A DNA stretch of 64,000 bases, taken from positions 9,511,501-9,575,500 of the forward strand of contig AP031355.1 of assembly GCA_037833965.1 (NCBI GenBank), in the 5' to 3' direction. Every line of letters begins with the position of its first letter. The first letter of the stretch is position 1. This DNA comes from Marchantia polymorpha subsp. ruderalis. Lineage: Eukaryota > Streptophyta > Marchantiopsida > Marchantiales > Marchantiaceae. Made by a program: the position numbers and the translations under genes. This document shows positions 10,901-22,486 of the stretch, piece by piece. Below the pieces are notes generated by a model. The model saw only the letters and a list, made by a program, of their open reading frames with translations. It had not been told where the DNA came from and ran no database searches.

Positions 10901-11101
10901 TTTCTTTCTTTCTCGGCAAACTCTAATCGCTCTCAATTCCAAATCACGCGCACTCACTTCTCCCTCAATCAACAAGAAATCTCCTGTGTGACGACGTCGA
11001 GAATGGTCCGCAGCCAGCAGATGGATGCGCGCAGCGCGCACAAGAGATTGGAATCGCGAATTCAAGAATGGGACGTTCTCCGCCGCCCGGTCGAAGGTCA
11101 T
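7964..11101 (-). CDS. Intact LTR-U3-encoded protein, 1045 aa, unknown function
   Basis: Complete ORF inside the LTR. Start ATG at 11101 gives the longest frame; Met85 (ATG at 10849, AACGCAATG context) is the alternative and is the start conserved in the divergent copy C. Layout: residues 85-310 look globular, with FLLWGWN, DWAQALGRCAG, RTRDYKDRFRR, IHWASILHRVM and GGTLNHLSPFLINFYR. About 315-690 is Pro/Arg/His/Ser-rich and disordered, with PVHRR-like repeats made by in-frame palindromes. It is followed by an acidic stretch (DDDD, EEEEEE) and a coiled coil from about 735 to 1000, ending in an Arg-rich tail. I see no signal peptide, transmembrane segment or catalytic motif, so it is not an env. 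Weak resemblance in layout to plant-mobile-domain-like accessory proteins is only a guess. Confidence 0.85.
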   Translation of the reverse strand: MTFDRAAENVPFLNSRFQSLVRAARIHLLAADHSRRRHTGDFLLIEGEVSARDLELRAIRVCRERKKRGQCGSRMSGRANPRNAMTRPSRLRMVPLRLPQNGLRAFEERLIARKLDFLLWGWNYICANMVREWLEPQGPPSRGLRPHVDRWTVQDWAQALGRCAGMPGHLLFDSESIKVTKQEEAQFVELFKTGRSTKNGYRTRDYKDRFRRTLSAALMQLLQPHRACYITLWQVSFVECVIEGTPIHWASILHRVMRQHAFEEKGGTLNHLSPFLINFYRQRNCLTAAELEHFPPLSIDHPGKYVRENEVDTDAEESPTSTPSRRRDEGRHTPAARVPRKRRWREESEEEQHQEPSAPIRPRPLCEPYSRPKQKARRLVLPADSADTATIATEIGSASPERREEARTTQGTTGHAATSSGERPPTGQGPPELPRAMRTDVPFAHRRTSADGRASADRRTQVDVDLRLRVGRSSPPMHRRSPVRRSPVHRTPPHVPPVHRQESPPFQRRKGKEPAEEPPTRHRPSGPDPPAHHAPQFAPSAPGPSSRGDTSRERAEAAPSAGSPPIDAPSAVGPIGQGTSGVRPPAMSPSAIDVRGATPATDKAPANAPAHGPGTAPTDRSREQQTEERSDCPRDEISIRDAQSNPAQPPSAQSPSATDDGDRENAVGNQPASDGDAARIHSPSALDILATSSEAAAVPSQAVHVEDVQPHSGQSPTQSMATEILHSDDDDGGSTEEMSGAEDTEEEEEEIVGAPAAALSEQVIPLLRYLDRKVDKYADPLQPGSYIELVRRRTRTKVHTSKLLARVDQELRDLKEKHECLWGQYKLNQKFYKHSEKMKDEKLGELTKEQVKVKEALDSEQAQNRIFSEELVRQTRLLEQCQLARQADEELIRSLQSECGELRAQRAEAESQLVTIEEDRRKEADRTKVETARRVAHCLKGYAHWEVKAQEKLTLREFELRAAGLLSGDSRSRRKVAKKLEAFLSKAQDTMSALEGEVSAALQRLGLRSRAEEWQGRELVRGSRPRRRRSTGSAECSVAWFRAGV

Positions 11102-12347
11102 GGTCGGCTCTTGGTCGTGAAGAACGTCTCACTTGATGGCCGCGCCGGCTGTACGCTGGAACGGTCTTCGCTCTCACGCGCGGCTTCACGCTCCGCCGTC
11201 GTCGATTAAACTCTCACGCTCGAATTGGCGGATTTGAACTCCGCGAGCGTGTCACCCTGTGGACATGGGGGCGTAGCGCCGAAGGCGAGTTTTCCGCCTT
11301 GCGCGGTACACTTGTTCGTACCGCCCCTCGGCCAATCTCCTTCTGCCTTGACGCGTGTGTCCGCATGTCGGACAAAAATTCAACTCCTGCCTGTGCGCAG
11401 GCAGGGGCCTTGGCGGATTCTCCGCCGGCGCGGAACTTGAACATCCTCCTGTGCACAGGCGTTCGCCTGTGCGCAGGCGAATTCCGTCCGCGGCGCTGCG
11501 CTGGCGCGGAAGGCGTTGACCGTGGTCAGCCGTCTCCGTCCAGTCTGTCCGTTCCTTGTCTCTCCGTCGGCGCTTCCGCCGCCGCAACTCCGTCCGTCCA
11601 AGAGCGCATCCACCCGTGCCGTCCGCACGGTCCGTACCTGTTGGCTTACTCTGGCGGCTCTTCCGACGTACGCGGCGCTGCGCTGGCGCGGAAGGCGCCG
11701 TACACTTTCTACCTCACAAGGCGCATTTCTAGGGCCCAAGGCGGATTTTCCGCCGACGCCGAAGTGCCTGTGCACAGGCGTACGCCTGTGCGTAGGCGGA
11801 CTTCGCGCCTTCCCTAACCCTACTTCGCCTGTGCACAGGCGAACGCCTTCGTCCGTGCATAGGACAAAACTTGAATCCCCCTTCCGCGTAGGCGGAATTC
11901 GCGCCGGTGGCGAACTCCTTCCGCCGTAGGCGACCGCCTCCGTTTCTTCCAGTAGCGATAACTCCCTAAGTCCTCGTCCGTTCCAAGCGTTCTTGGGCTC
12001 GTTAGAATCAGCGCGTCGAGCTCTTTCCAACGGGACCCTAACTTGGTCAAGGCGCCCCAGGGTTGACCTAATTACGGGGGCTTCCCTACAGCCGCGGACG
12101 CAACCTCCGAAGGCGGGTTTTGCGCCTTGCGCCGTAGAGATCCTAACTGCGGAGCTCGCAGGGAGGGTGGTGCCTGTCCTTACTGCGGCACCCCAAATCC
12201 CAGATTCTACAAGATCCCTCGAGAATCCCCGCGATCTTCCGGATTCACTCTGTTTTGATGTACCGAAGGCTATTTACAATGCTGCCAGGGTACAGTTTTT
12301 CAAAAATGTTTTAATTTCCTCAAAATTGCCTAAAGTGGGGTACCACA

Positions 12348-13665
12348 AACCGACTGGACGGCGTAGGCTGTCTCTTCGCTAGCCTCTCCATAGTACTGGG
12401 GGTGCTCTCCATAGTACGGTTGTGCCCACTCCACTGCGTTGACTGGATATGACGGACGGGTGGTAAGGCACTCGGTGTTTGCATGTCCCACCGCCCCGCA
12501 CGTAGTACACCATAAGTTCGCTCGCACTCTCCCGGGTGATTTTCGGCGATCATCCCCGCCTACCACTTGAACCTTGAGATCGGCGAAGTCCTTCACAAGG
12601 GTCTCCATCTTCGAGGCTATGTCTCCCGGCGCTCTGTCCGTAGTCACTCGTCGGGTGCCCTTCTTCTTCGCTGCCCCATGCTTCTTCCTCTTCTTCTCCT
12701 CCTCCGATGATGAGGTTTCCTCTTCTTCGGATGAGGAACGGTTCTCGTCCGAAGACGATTCCTCCGATGACGGAGTTGTACCTCTACGTCGTCTTCGCCC
12801 TCCCTTCGGTTTGCGCTCCTTTGACTCCCGTCTCTCTCTCCCTCTTCGGTTGAGAGTGGAAGTTTCGAAGGCTTCTGCCGATGCAATCACATCCTCAATA
12901 GTGTCGCACTTGCTGCGTCGGCAAAAAGTCTCCATCTCCCGAGTTAAACCGGTCACGTACCAATCCACAGCTTGTTGTACCGAGAAAGGGGACCCTGGTC
13001 CTGTTTTCGGTATTCTGTCAAGGAGGTCCAGAAATCTCTCAGTGTAGTCACGCAGACTTCTCTCGCTGCAAATTACGTAACTTTGTCAATACCCGACTGT
13101 CGTAGCCGAGCTCACGGAAGCGGCGAAGGAACTTCTCCTTCAGCTGGGCCCATGTTGTCAACCCAGTCGGATCGATGCTCCCGTGATTGTACCAACTCCT
13201 CGCTTTCTTCCGCAGAAGGCTTGGAAAGATCCTTAGTCGGTCGTCGTCTGCGATCTCGCGATTGGCAATAGACACTGATTCGAACAACTTGATGTATGAA
13301 TCTGCATCGTCGTCATCCCCACTCCCTTTATACTTTGGGTAGGAATGTTTAGTAATCGGCTGAGGTAGCCGCACATTGGCTTGTCCGTCCGCCATCGGTG
13401 TGTCTGTCGACGGTTCTCGGACGGTCGTTTCTAAATCACGAGGCGGGTCCGTGCAAGGAATATCTAGTAGAACTTTAAGCACCAAGTTTGGTTCCGAGTC
13501 GCCGGGGGTAGGTTCCCCAAGGATGTCGGCCGAACTAGGCTTAGGTACTCTTTTTGGTGTTTTCTTGTTTTGACGCCGTGTCTCTTCCACGGCCTTCTCT
13601 GAATCTCGTCGGAACCTGCGGACAGCTCTTGCACTTAGGTTGCTCCCGCTAGCTCCAGTCGACAT
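12348..13665 (-). pseudogene. gag: gag of element B, truncated by element A and frame-shifted
   Basis: Starts at ATG 13665 (MSTGASGSN...). Codons 1 to about 205 match the intact Gag; then an 8-bp deletion near 13060 (AAGGAGAG missing relative to 52083-52111) breaks the frame. The matching frame is open again from about 12968 (DWYVTGLTREMETF...) through the Ser/Glu-rich stretch and the first CCHC knuckle to the A insertion at 12347/12348. The rest of B is not in the window to the right; it would lie beyond A on the left. Confidence 0.88.
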
Positions 13666-13711
13666 TCACCGAGCATGGCTGCTCGTAAAAACCCCGGTGT
13701 TGACGCAACTG

Positions 13712-13729
13712 TCCCCGGCAGCGGCGCCA
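13712..13729 (-). other. Primer-binding site of element B (tRNA-Asp type)
   Basis: Same 18-nt PBS as in A and E on the minus strand, again 22 nt from the LTR end at 13752. Confidence 0.8.
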
Positions 13730-13751
13730 AAAAGAAGTTGTCGGCTTCTTA

Positions 13752-16700
13752 TGTAATAACCCACTAAAGGCTAAAACTGCAATATAGTGGTAGAAAGGTC
13801 GAACCCACAGGGACAGAGGAACACACAGGGTACAAAGTGTCACGTTTAACAGACTATTGATGAGTTTGAATTCTCAGGCGACTGTCACTCCCAGAAATAC
13901 TGCAAGTGTCCACTCGGAGCGCACTCGGAGGTCGCACAGTGCAGCGTAACACACACACACACACACACACCTGAAACTACAGAAATACAACCCAGAGATC
14001 CGTTAGGACCTCTACTTCAAGATTTCAGGGACAAAGTCTCTCGCGAGCACACTCGGCAAAGCTGCGGGCAGTGACTTCCAACTCCGGCTTTTACAACACT
14101 TCCACTAGCTTGCTGCTAGTGTAGGAAACCCGGTTTGGACTGCCTACTTCGGATCGAAGTCACTCCTACGCGGTGAACAACACTCTCAACTCACAAAACG
14201 CGCAGAGAACACAGGTCCGCACTGAAGGACTCACTGTGAAACATTCCAGTAACACAACAACAGTCTATTGAAGAGTTTGAATTCTCAGGCACTTGTCATT
14301 CCCAGAAATACTACAGGGGTTACCCTCAAGGCACCTGCTGCAGCGTAACCTGAATTTACAACCAAGGCTTACACGAAGTAGCAAAACTTCACTTTGGCAT
14401 TCAGGGGAAAAATCCCAAGGGAGTACAATCAGAAAGGAACACTCGAAGGTGTAGGGGCGAAACTGTTCAAGTATCTAACTAGTCACTGGCTCTGAGCATC
14501 GGCAGTCACCCGCGGGTGCAGATCCGAACTACTCAAGTCTCTAACCAATGGACTAGCTCTGAACATTCGGCCGAAGGCCTTCAGCTACAAAATGCGGAAC
14601 GCTAAGTTGTAACTCCTCGTGCGTGGTGACAGAACTCAAGGACACAAACACGCAAAGGAAATGGGTTCCTGATCTGCACTTCTGATGGGAAAGAACCCCA
14701 GGCAAAACGCCTGGAACTATTTTATACCTTCTAAGTCCTACCTAGCACTATACTGTACTACGCTACACGCCTGCACGGAACCACGCTACACTACACTCCG
14801 CGGAACCTGTACTACGTCTCCTGCGCGGCGGGTTGCCGCGCACTAACTCCCTACCCTGCCAATCTTCCGCTCGACTGCGCAGTCCCAAACGCTGCAACGC
14901 CGCGGACACCTCCACTTCGAGGGCAGACATGGTATCCTGCGCCTTCGACAGAAAAGCATCGAGCTTCTTTGCTACCTTCCGCCGACTCCTACTGTCGCCT
15001 GACAACAACCCGGCTGCGCGCAGTTCAAACTCACGCAGTGTGAGTCTCTCCTGCGCCTTCACTTCCCAGTGGGCGTAGCCCTTGAGACAGTGGGCGACAC
15101 GCCTCGCCGTCTCCACCTTCGTGCGATCCGCCTCCTTCCTGCGATCCTCTTCAATTATCACTAATTGCGATTCGGCCTCAGCACGTTGCGCTCTCAATTC
15201 GTCACACTCTGACTGTAACCTGCGGATTAACTCCTCATCCGCCTGCCGTGCGAGCTGACATTGTTCCAACAACCGCGTCTGTCGCACGAGCTCCTCTGAC
15301 AAAATCCGATTCTGGGCCTGCTCAGAAATGAGTGCTTCCTTGATCTTCACCTGCTCCTTGGTGAGCTCGTCCAGTTTCTCATCCTTCACCTTCTCGGAGT
15401 ACTTGTAGAATTTCTGATTAAGTTTATACTGACCCCACAAGCATGCATGCTTCTCCTTCAATTCCCTCAACTCCTGGTCCACTCTAGCTAACAGCTTGCT
15501 GGTGTGGACTTTAGTGCGAGTCCGCCTGCGCACTAACTCGATGTAAGATCCCGGCTGAAGTGGGTCGGCGTATTTATCGACCTTGCGATCCAAGTACCTC
15601 AGCAACGGAATCACCTGCTCAGAGAGCGCCGCAGCCGGCGCTCCGACAATTTCCTCCTCCTCCTCCTCGGTGTCCTCCGCTCCTGACATTTCTTCAGTGG
15701 AGCCTCCGTCGTCATCATCCGAGTGGAGAATTTCAGTCGCCATTGATTGCGTCGGCGATTGCCCCGAGTGGGGCTGCACGTCGTCGACGTGTGCTGCCTG
15801 CGAAGGCACGGCTGCAGCCTCGCTGCTCTTCGCCAAAATGTCTAAGGCGGTAGGCGAATGTGCCCGTGCGGCATCCCCGCCGCTCGCTTGTTGGTCGTCT
15901 ACCGTGTCCTCTCTGCCGCCGACGCCCGCCGCCGAAGGCGATCAAGCGGAGGGTGGCTGCGCGGGGTTTGATTGCGCATCGCGCATCGAAATTTCATCCC
16001 GCGGACAGTCACTCCGCTCCTCCGTCTGTTGCTGCTCCCTTGATCGGTCCGTGGGGGCTGTGCTCGGCCTGTGCGCAGGCGCAAATGCCGGCGCCTTGTC
16101 CGCCGCAGGCGTAGCGCCGCGGACATCCATCGCCAAAGGCGACATGGCCGGGGGCCGCTCGCCCGATGTCCCTTGGCCTATAGGCCCTACCGCCGAAGGC
16201 GCATCTATCGGCGGACTACCCGCCGATGGTGCGGCCTCCGCACGCTCCCTGCTCGTATCTCCTCGGCTCGAAGGCCCTGGCGCCGAAGGCGCAAATTGCG
16301 GCGCGTGGTGCGCCGGAGGGTCTGGCCCCGAGGGCCGGTGTCTCGTAGGCGGTTCTTCCGCCGGCTCTTTCCCCTTCCTACGTTGGAACGGGGGTGATTC
16401 TTGCCTGTGCACAGACGGCACGTGTGGAGGTGTCCTGTGCACAGGCGACCTGTGCACAGGCGAGCGCCTGTGCACAGGCGGACTGCTCCTTCCCACGCGT
16501 AAGCGTAGATCCACGTCCACTTGTGATCGCCTGTCCGCGGAGGCTCGTCCGTCCGCGGAGTCTCGTCTGTGCGCAAACGGAACATCTGTCCGCGACGCAC
16601 GTGGTAACTCCGGAGGCCCTTGGCCCGTAGGCGGCCTCTCTCTTGTCGAGGTTGCAGCGTGGCCCGTTGCTCCTGCGGTCGTCCGCGCTTCCTCATGCTT

Positions 16701-19148
16701 CTCTGGCGACGCACTTCCTTTCTCCGTCGCAATCGTCGCCGTGTCCGCACTGTCGGCTGGTAACACCAGTCTGCGTGCCTTCTGCTCGGCCGGCTGTATG
16801 ACTCGTACAGCGGCCGCGGTCGAATGGGAGCAGAGGGTTCTTGATGCTGCTCCTCTTCGGACTCTTCTCTCCATCGCCGCTTCCGCGGCACTCGTGCTGC
16901 AGGAGTGTTTCTCCCTTCGTCCCTCCGCCTTGATGGGGTAGAAGTCGGTGACTCCTCTGCATCAGTGTCGACCTCATTCTCCCGCACATACTTCCCGGGA
17001 TGGTCGACGGACAATGGCGGAAAATGCTCAAGCTCCGCCGCTGTCAAACAATTCCGCTGTCGATAAAAATTGATGAGGAAAGGAGAAAGATGGTTTAGAG
17101 TTCCCCCCTTCTCCTCAAAAGCGTGCTGTCGCATCACCCTGTGCAAGATGCTCGCCCAGTGAATTGGAGTTCCCTCGATGACGCACTCCACAAAAGAGAC
17201 CTGCCACAATGTGATGTAGCAGGCGCGGTGTGGCTGCAGTAATTGCATCAGCGCCGCGGACAAAGTCCGGCGAAATCGATCCTTGTAATCACGGGTCCTG
17301 TACCCATTCTTGGTAGACCTCCCGGTCTTGAACAGCTCCACAAATTGCGCCTCTTCCTGCTTGGTCACCTTGATGCTCTCACTGTCGAAAAGGAGATGCC
17401 CTGGCATGCCAGCACATCTTTCCAACGCCTGCGCCCAATCTTGGACTGTCCACCGATCAACATGCGGACGCAATCCGCGCGAGGGTGGTCCCTGTGGCTC
17501 TAGCCACTCGCGCACCATATTCGCACAGATGTAGTTCCATCCCCATAGCAAGAAATCGAGCTTTCTTGCTATTAAGCGCTCCTAGAAAGCGCGCAGCCCG
17601 TTCTGTGGTAGGCGAAGTGGCACCATCCGCAATCTGCCCGGTCTCGTCATTGCGTTCCTGGGGTTCGCTCGCCCGCTCATTCTACTTCCGCACCGCCCGA
17701 GCGCCTTTCTCTCTCGGCAAACTCTAATCGCCCTCAATTCCAAATCACGCGCATTCACTTCTCCCTCAATCAACAAGAAATCTCCTATGCGGCGACGTCG
17801 AGAATGTTTAGCAGCCAGCAGATGGATGCGCGCAGCGCGCACAAGAGATTGGAATCGCGAATTCAAGAATGGGACGCTCTCCGCCGCCCGGTCGAAGGTC
17901 ATGTCGGCTCTTGCTCGTGGAGAACGTCTCACTTGATGGCCGCGCCGGCTCTACGCTGGAACGGTCTCCGCTCTCACGCGCGGCTTCACGCTCCGCCGTC
18001 GTCGATTAAACTCTCACGCTCGAATTGGCGGATTTGAACTCCGCGAGCGTATTACCCCGCGGACATGGGGGCGTAGCGCCGAAGGCGAGTTTTCCGCCTT
18101 GCGCGGTACACTTGTTCGTACCGCCCCTCGGCCAATCCCCCTCTGCCTTGACGCGTGTGTCCGCATGTCGGACAAAAGTTCAACTCCTGCCTGTGCGCAG
18201 GCAGACTCCTCGGCGGATTCTCCGCCGGCGCGGAACTTGAACATCCTCCTGTGCACAGGCGTTCGCCTGTGCGCAGGCGAATTCCGTGCGTGGCGTCGCG
18301 CTGGCGCGGAAGGCGTTGACCGTGGTCAGCCGTCTCCGTCCAGTCCGTCCGTTTCTTGTCTCTTCGTCGGCGCTTCCGCCGCCGCAACTCCGTCCGTCCA
18401 AGAGCGCATCCACCCGACCCGTCCGCATGGTCCGTACAGATTTGATTACTCCAGCGGCTCTTCCGCCGTACGCGGCGCTGCGCTGGCGCGGAAGGCGCCG
18501 TACACTTTCTACCTCACAAGGCGCATTTCTAGGGCCCAAGGCGGATTTTCCGCCGACGCCGAAGCGCCTGTGCACAGGCGAACGCCTGTGCGTAGGCGGA
18601 CTTCGCGCCTCCTCAAACCCTACTTCGCCTGTGCACAGGCGAACGCCTTCGTCCGCGCATAGGACAAAACTTGATTCCCTCTTCCGCGTAGGCGGAATTC
18701 CCGCCGGTGGCGAACTCCTTCCGCCGAAGGCGACCGTCTCCGTATCTTCCAATAGTGATAGCTCCCTAAGTCCTCATCCGTTCCGAGCGTTCTTGGACTC
18801 GTTGGAATCAGTGCGTCGAGCTCTTTCCAACGAGACCCTAGCTTGGTCAAGGCGCCCGAGGGTTGACCTAATTATGGAGGACTTTCCTACCACCGCGGAC
18901 GCAACCTCCGACGGCGGGTTTTGCGCCTTGCGTCGTAGGGGTCCTAACTGCAGAGCTCGCAGGGAGGGTGGTGCCTGTCCTTACTGCTGCACCCCAAATC
19001 CTAGATTCTACAAGATCCCTCGAGAATCCCCGCGATCTTCCGGATTCACTCCGTTTTGATGTACCGAAGGCTATTTACAATGCTGCCAGGGTACAGTTTT
19101 CCAAAAATGTTTTAATTTCCTCAGAATTGCCAAAAATGGGGTACCACA
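13752..19148 (-). repeat. 5' LTR of element B, 5397 bp
   Basis: TG...CA ends (TGTAATAACCC at 13752, GGGGTACCACA ending at 19148). Same layout as LTR A: R-U5 with CA microsatellite near 13950, hairpin 14698-14714, TATA 14719-14726, disrupted ORF 14763-17932, palindrome-rich U3 leader about 17935-19148. At 19149 the sequence changes abruptly to AT-rich DNA unrelated to the LTR family, so this is the outer end of the nested stack. Confidence 0.93.
14763..17932 (-). pseudogene. LTR-U3 ORF of element B, broken
   Basis: Homologous along its length to the 1045-aa protein at 7964-11101, but with at least three lesions visible: GAG to TAG nonsense at 17582-17584 (within the GLRAFEE block), a 1-bp deletion near 16785 (one T lost in CTGCTTCGGCC), and CGA to TGA nonsense near 15942. 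The C-terminal coiled-coil part (15836-14763) remains open. An older or relaxed copy. Confidence 0.85.
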
Positions 19149-20150
19149 CTTATGTAGTATTATTACTTTTGAATTTCTTACAAAGAAGCAGTATATGTTG
19201 ATGTTTACCTATGATTTTTACATCTACATTTGGATATATAATATAGTATCAAAGATCAGACGTTGGATCAATTTAAAAATTTCAAAATAATGATAAAGAA
19301 TAAATTACAATTTGATTGTGGCACTACGGATGGACAAATGAGGTGAAAGTCTCTGCAAGATTTTTCATGCTTTCTGCGTATAATCAAGTTTTCATCTTGC
19401 TGTAATTTGTGCGTACACTTCACATCAAACTAGATTTTTTGAGCAAAAGAATATGATTGTTTGATATGGCCAGAAGCTTATTTCTTTATGCTTGATTACC
19501 AAAGGTACTCTTGGAATAGGCAGCAAGAACAATTTTTTGAATCTTAAATCGCCTGTAACAAAGGAAATGCAAATGTAAACGCACTTTCAGCGATTGATAG
19601 GTCTCATTTTGAATCTCAAGCATCTAAGAGTCTTTAAATTATGCAAATTCTTTGCTACTGACAATCAAGTTTGACAAACCTTTCATTAGATCCATGCAGA
19701 TTACATTTATGGGCTATGTGTGACACTAAAAAATAAATCATTTTTGAGTGTCACACAAAGAGTAGTTCAATTTAAGATGAAACATAACTATGAAGATAAA
19801 AGATTACTAGAATAATTTTATTCTTCTTTATATAAATAAAAAATATTATTAATAAGTACAAGAAGATAAGATCTCAACGTCATCATATATTTCACCCTTA
19901 GTAAATTGATGACTTGGTGGATAACCATATCAAACAAACGGATTACTTATGTATGATTTTCAACTTACACATTTATTTTTTATGTATCGAGCACACATTG
20001 TTGACGAGGCAACTGTTAATAGTGCATATAAAGTAACTAAAAGAATAGTGCATTATATGATAACTATAACTTCATCTTGAATAATCTCTACTTTAGTTCG
20101 AATTAACTAAAGATGGTTACAATGCTCCTTACTTTTTAAACACAATTTAC
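19149..20150. other. AT-rich intergenic stretch, no gene seen
   Basis: No coding frame and no recognisable family. One near-perfect inverted repeat, GTGTGACACTAAAAA / TTTTTGAGTGTCACAC, lies at about 19717-19755. It probably includes the 3' end of the decayed chromovirus that follows, but I cannot place an LTR. Confidence 0.5.
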
Positions 20151-20615
20151 TTGTTGCACATTTATTCAAATTTTTAAACTATCAAAGCTTCATAAGTTAG
20201 ATTTCTAGTTTATTCGTGAATTGATTCGCATGATAAATATACTTTATATTGAATCAAATAATCTATTTAGGGATATTTATGGTCTCAGATTTGTTTTTTG
20301 AGTATCATTTTTATCTCAAATTTTTCATGATCAACTATCAAGGTTGGTAGAAAAGATAACACAATTGGTTTGTGGATTGTTTTGGTCATGATATATGATT
20401 TTTTAATTATGTTACATGAAATACAATATGTATTTTCTTATATGACAAAAATTGTAATTTGTAGTAAACTTCATCAACATCTTTCAATATCACAAAAGAA
20501 ACAATAAATCTAGAATTAAACTTTGGTGTTCTTCCAAGAATCAAAGTTATTGTAAATAACCAAACATGATACTCAATCTAAAAAATTAACTCTCTATGAT
20601 GTGATGTTGTTTTGT

Positions 20616-20680
20616 TTTATTTTGAGTAATCAACAAGTTCTACTTCATTTATTTTGAGTAATCAACAAGTTCTACTTCAT
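20616..20680. repeat. 32-bp tandem duplication
   Basis: TATTTTGAGTAATCAACAAG and the following 12 bases occur twice in direct succession inside the decayed chromovirus. Confidence 0.7.
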
Positions 20681-21627
20681 TTAATGTATACCAAGGTGAA
20701 TATGATCCAAATTTTTTTTGACATAACTACTTTCGTTGAAAATTTCTCTCTTTTGAAAGTATCATCAAAATTGATGGAATTATGATATAAATACCGTAGA
20801 TGAGTATCAATGAAAGAACTTTGTAGATGCATTTACAAAATTGTTATATGTAGTGTTTACAAGAGTTAAAAAAATATCTCACTCTCGTGGATATTCTAAT
20901 AAGAATGCACGTAGCATATCATTTATGGTTTTATTAGCACATTTTGCTTTTCAAGTTTGGAAAACAAACTATTTGAATAACTACCTCTATCAATGATTAC
21001 TTTGCATAATCCATGATCCACCAAAAATGCATCTAAGTACAATTGAGCAAGTTACGGATCGGAATTATTTTTTAATCAGCTAGATGTGAATCATTTTGAT
21101 CAACTTATACATCAAAACTATAACTTAATCATTTCCTAGCAAAGTTTTTTAGAATTCACATACCAAATTCATGATAATATGCTTCCATGATGTTTTGAAA
21201 TTGGAAGATGTCGTGATAAATCGGTTGGTTTTTTATGATTTATGTTGTTTTGTTGACAAACTAGACAACTTCAAATATAAGTCTTCATATCCTATCTTAT
21301 TTTGAATCAATTCTACATTCGTAAGATGACCTCCAAGTTTTTATTCACTTCCATATGATTACAATGATTGTATCATGAATTTCTAACAATATCATTGTGC
21401 ATAATTCTTGATCTTGCGGTGTTCATATAAATTGTTTGTAAATTGTCAAACCTCTCTTATTCTTTACTCTTCCAAATTCTAATGCTTTCATGATCTTTTC
21501 ATACTACTTTGTGTCATGTCTCATCTTGCTTCATTACATACTTCATAAATCTTCACTTCTTCAACATGATATGCATGTGAAATACTTTGCAAGTTGTTTT
21601 TTATCTCCACGTACACAATTTTCATGT

Positions 21628-21955
21628 TAAAGTTTTATTATTATTCCATCTATCGATACTATCATTTTGATAGATCTTTTAAATTTTGTAAATATATCAA
21701 TGATTTATGATCGGTTTTAACCACAAATTTCTAATCATTCAATTAATGCTCTTAGTGATTTGTTACTAACACAATTTCATGTTGAAATGTTATTATTATT
21801 CCATCTATAGATACTATCATTTTGATAAATCTTTTAAATTTTGTAGATAAATCAAACCGATCATAAATCAATGATTTATGATCGGTTTTAACCACAAATT
21901 TCTAATCATTCAATTCATGCTTTTAGTGATGTGTTATTAATACATTTACTAATTC
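21628..21955. repeat. Tandem duplication (about 150-165 bp) spanning the RNase H motif
   Basis: About 21628-21772 and 21781-21950 are diverged copies (shared TTATTATTATTCCATCTAT, CATTTTGAT, GATTTATGATCGGTTTTAAC). Both carry the minus-strand VVKTDHKSL RNase H motif. The second copy has about 20 extra bases, and its AACCGATCATAAATC / GATTTATGATCGGTT forms a perfect inverted repeat. Confidence 0.75.
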
Positions 21956-22486
21956 CTCTAGTTAAATTGTGAAGTAATTATGTTCCGTTGCCAACAACTT
22001 GTAAGAAAAAAAAACAAATAGATGCCATGCATCCTCCCATTCTTGTTGAAGTATGACATACCTTGTTATACATGTTCAATCAGTAGTCAATTTGATAAAT
22101 CTATTAGTATCCTACCACTTGAGTATAGTTGAATATAACAAAACATCTTTCAAGGTATTCAAAAATAATTTTTGAGCTATTTTTTATCTTCATGATTTAC
22201 CTTTGTCTAATACAGATATCAAAGCTTGAACTAAACAAAAAAAACCTTTCACAAATCTAATTAAAAAACCTATGATTACTAGAAAGTTCTTAGCTTAAGT
22301 TTGATACTAAAGTGTTGTTTAATTTTAATAAATCTATTTTTTCACTCATCACTTGTGTTATAATTCTATGATCCAAATAATATATCTCTTGTTTGTCAAA
22401 CTTACATTTTGAAGTTTTGAACTATAATTCATTGTCTCTAAAAATTTGGATAAACTCTTGTAAATGATGCTTATAATCATTCAAAA

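Larger units (their letters stand above)
1..12347 (-). mobile_element. Element A: Ty3/gypsy retrotransposon, 5' part (runs off left edge)
   Basis: Minus-strand element read from its 5' LTR (6951-12347) through the PBS (6911-6928) and gag-protease (6864 down to 1) and off the window. The gag is split by solo LTR C (1378-6234). The right flank begins AACCG (12348-12352), the expected 5-bp target duplication, but the other end lies outside the window. A is inserted in the gag gene of element B. Sequence is nearly identical to element E, so it is the same family and probably recent. Lineage by inference: non-chromovirus Ty3/gypsy of Athila/Tat-like or bryophyte/lycophyte-specific type. Confidence 0.9.
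6951..12347 (-). repeat. 5' LTR of element A, 5397 bp
   Basis: Minus-strand LTR with TG...CA ends: in plus coordinates it starts TGTAATAACCCAC and ends GGGGTACCACA. From right to left it contains the U3 start, U3 palindrome-rich leader (about 11100-12347), the intact 1045-codon ORF, TATA box 7920-7927, hairpin 7899-7915, and an R-U5 part of about 0.95 kb with a CA microsatellite at about 7148-7172. The non-coding leader has one hairpin module, CGCCTGTGCACAGGCG and CGCCTTCGGCG palindromes, and no other gene. Confidence 0.93.

Noticed and set aside
7964..11101. U3 ORF as an envelope gene
   Set aside because: No signal peptide, no transmembrane segment and no Cys pattern; the protein is hydrophilic with a coiled coil.
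15583..16941. Long open frames (up to 452 codons) on the strand opposite the LTR ORF, also at 39594-40727, 45465-46379, 9168-10043 and 59500-60294
   Set aside because: They mirror the GC-rich, palindrome-rich coding region in the antisense frame, have low-complexity Ala/Gly/Ser/Arg composition, and are shadows of the U3 ORF.
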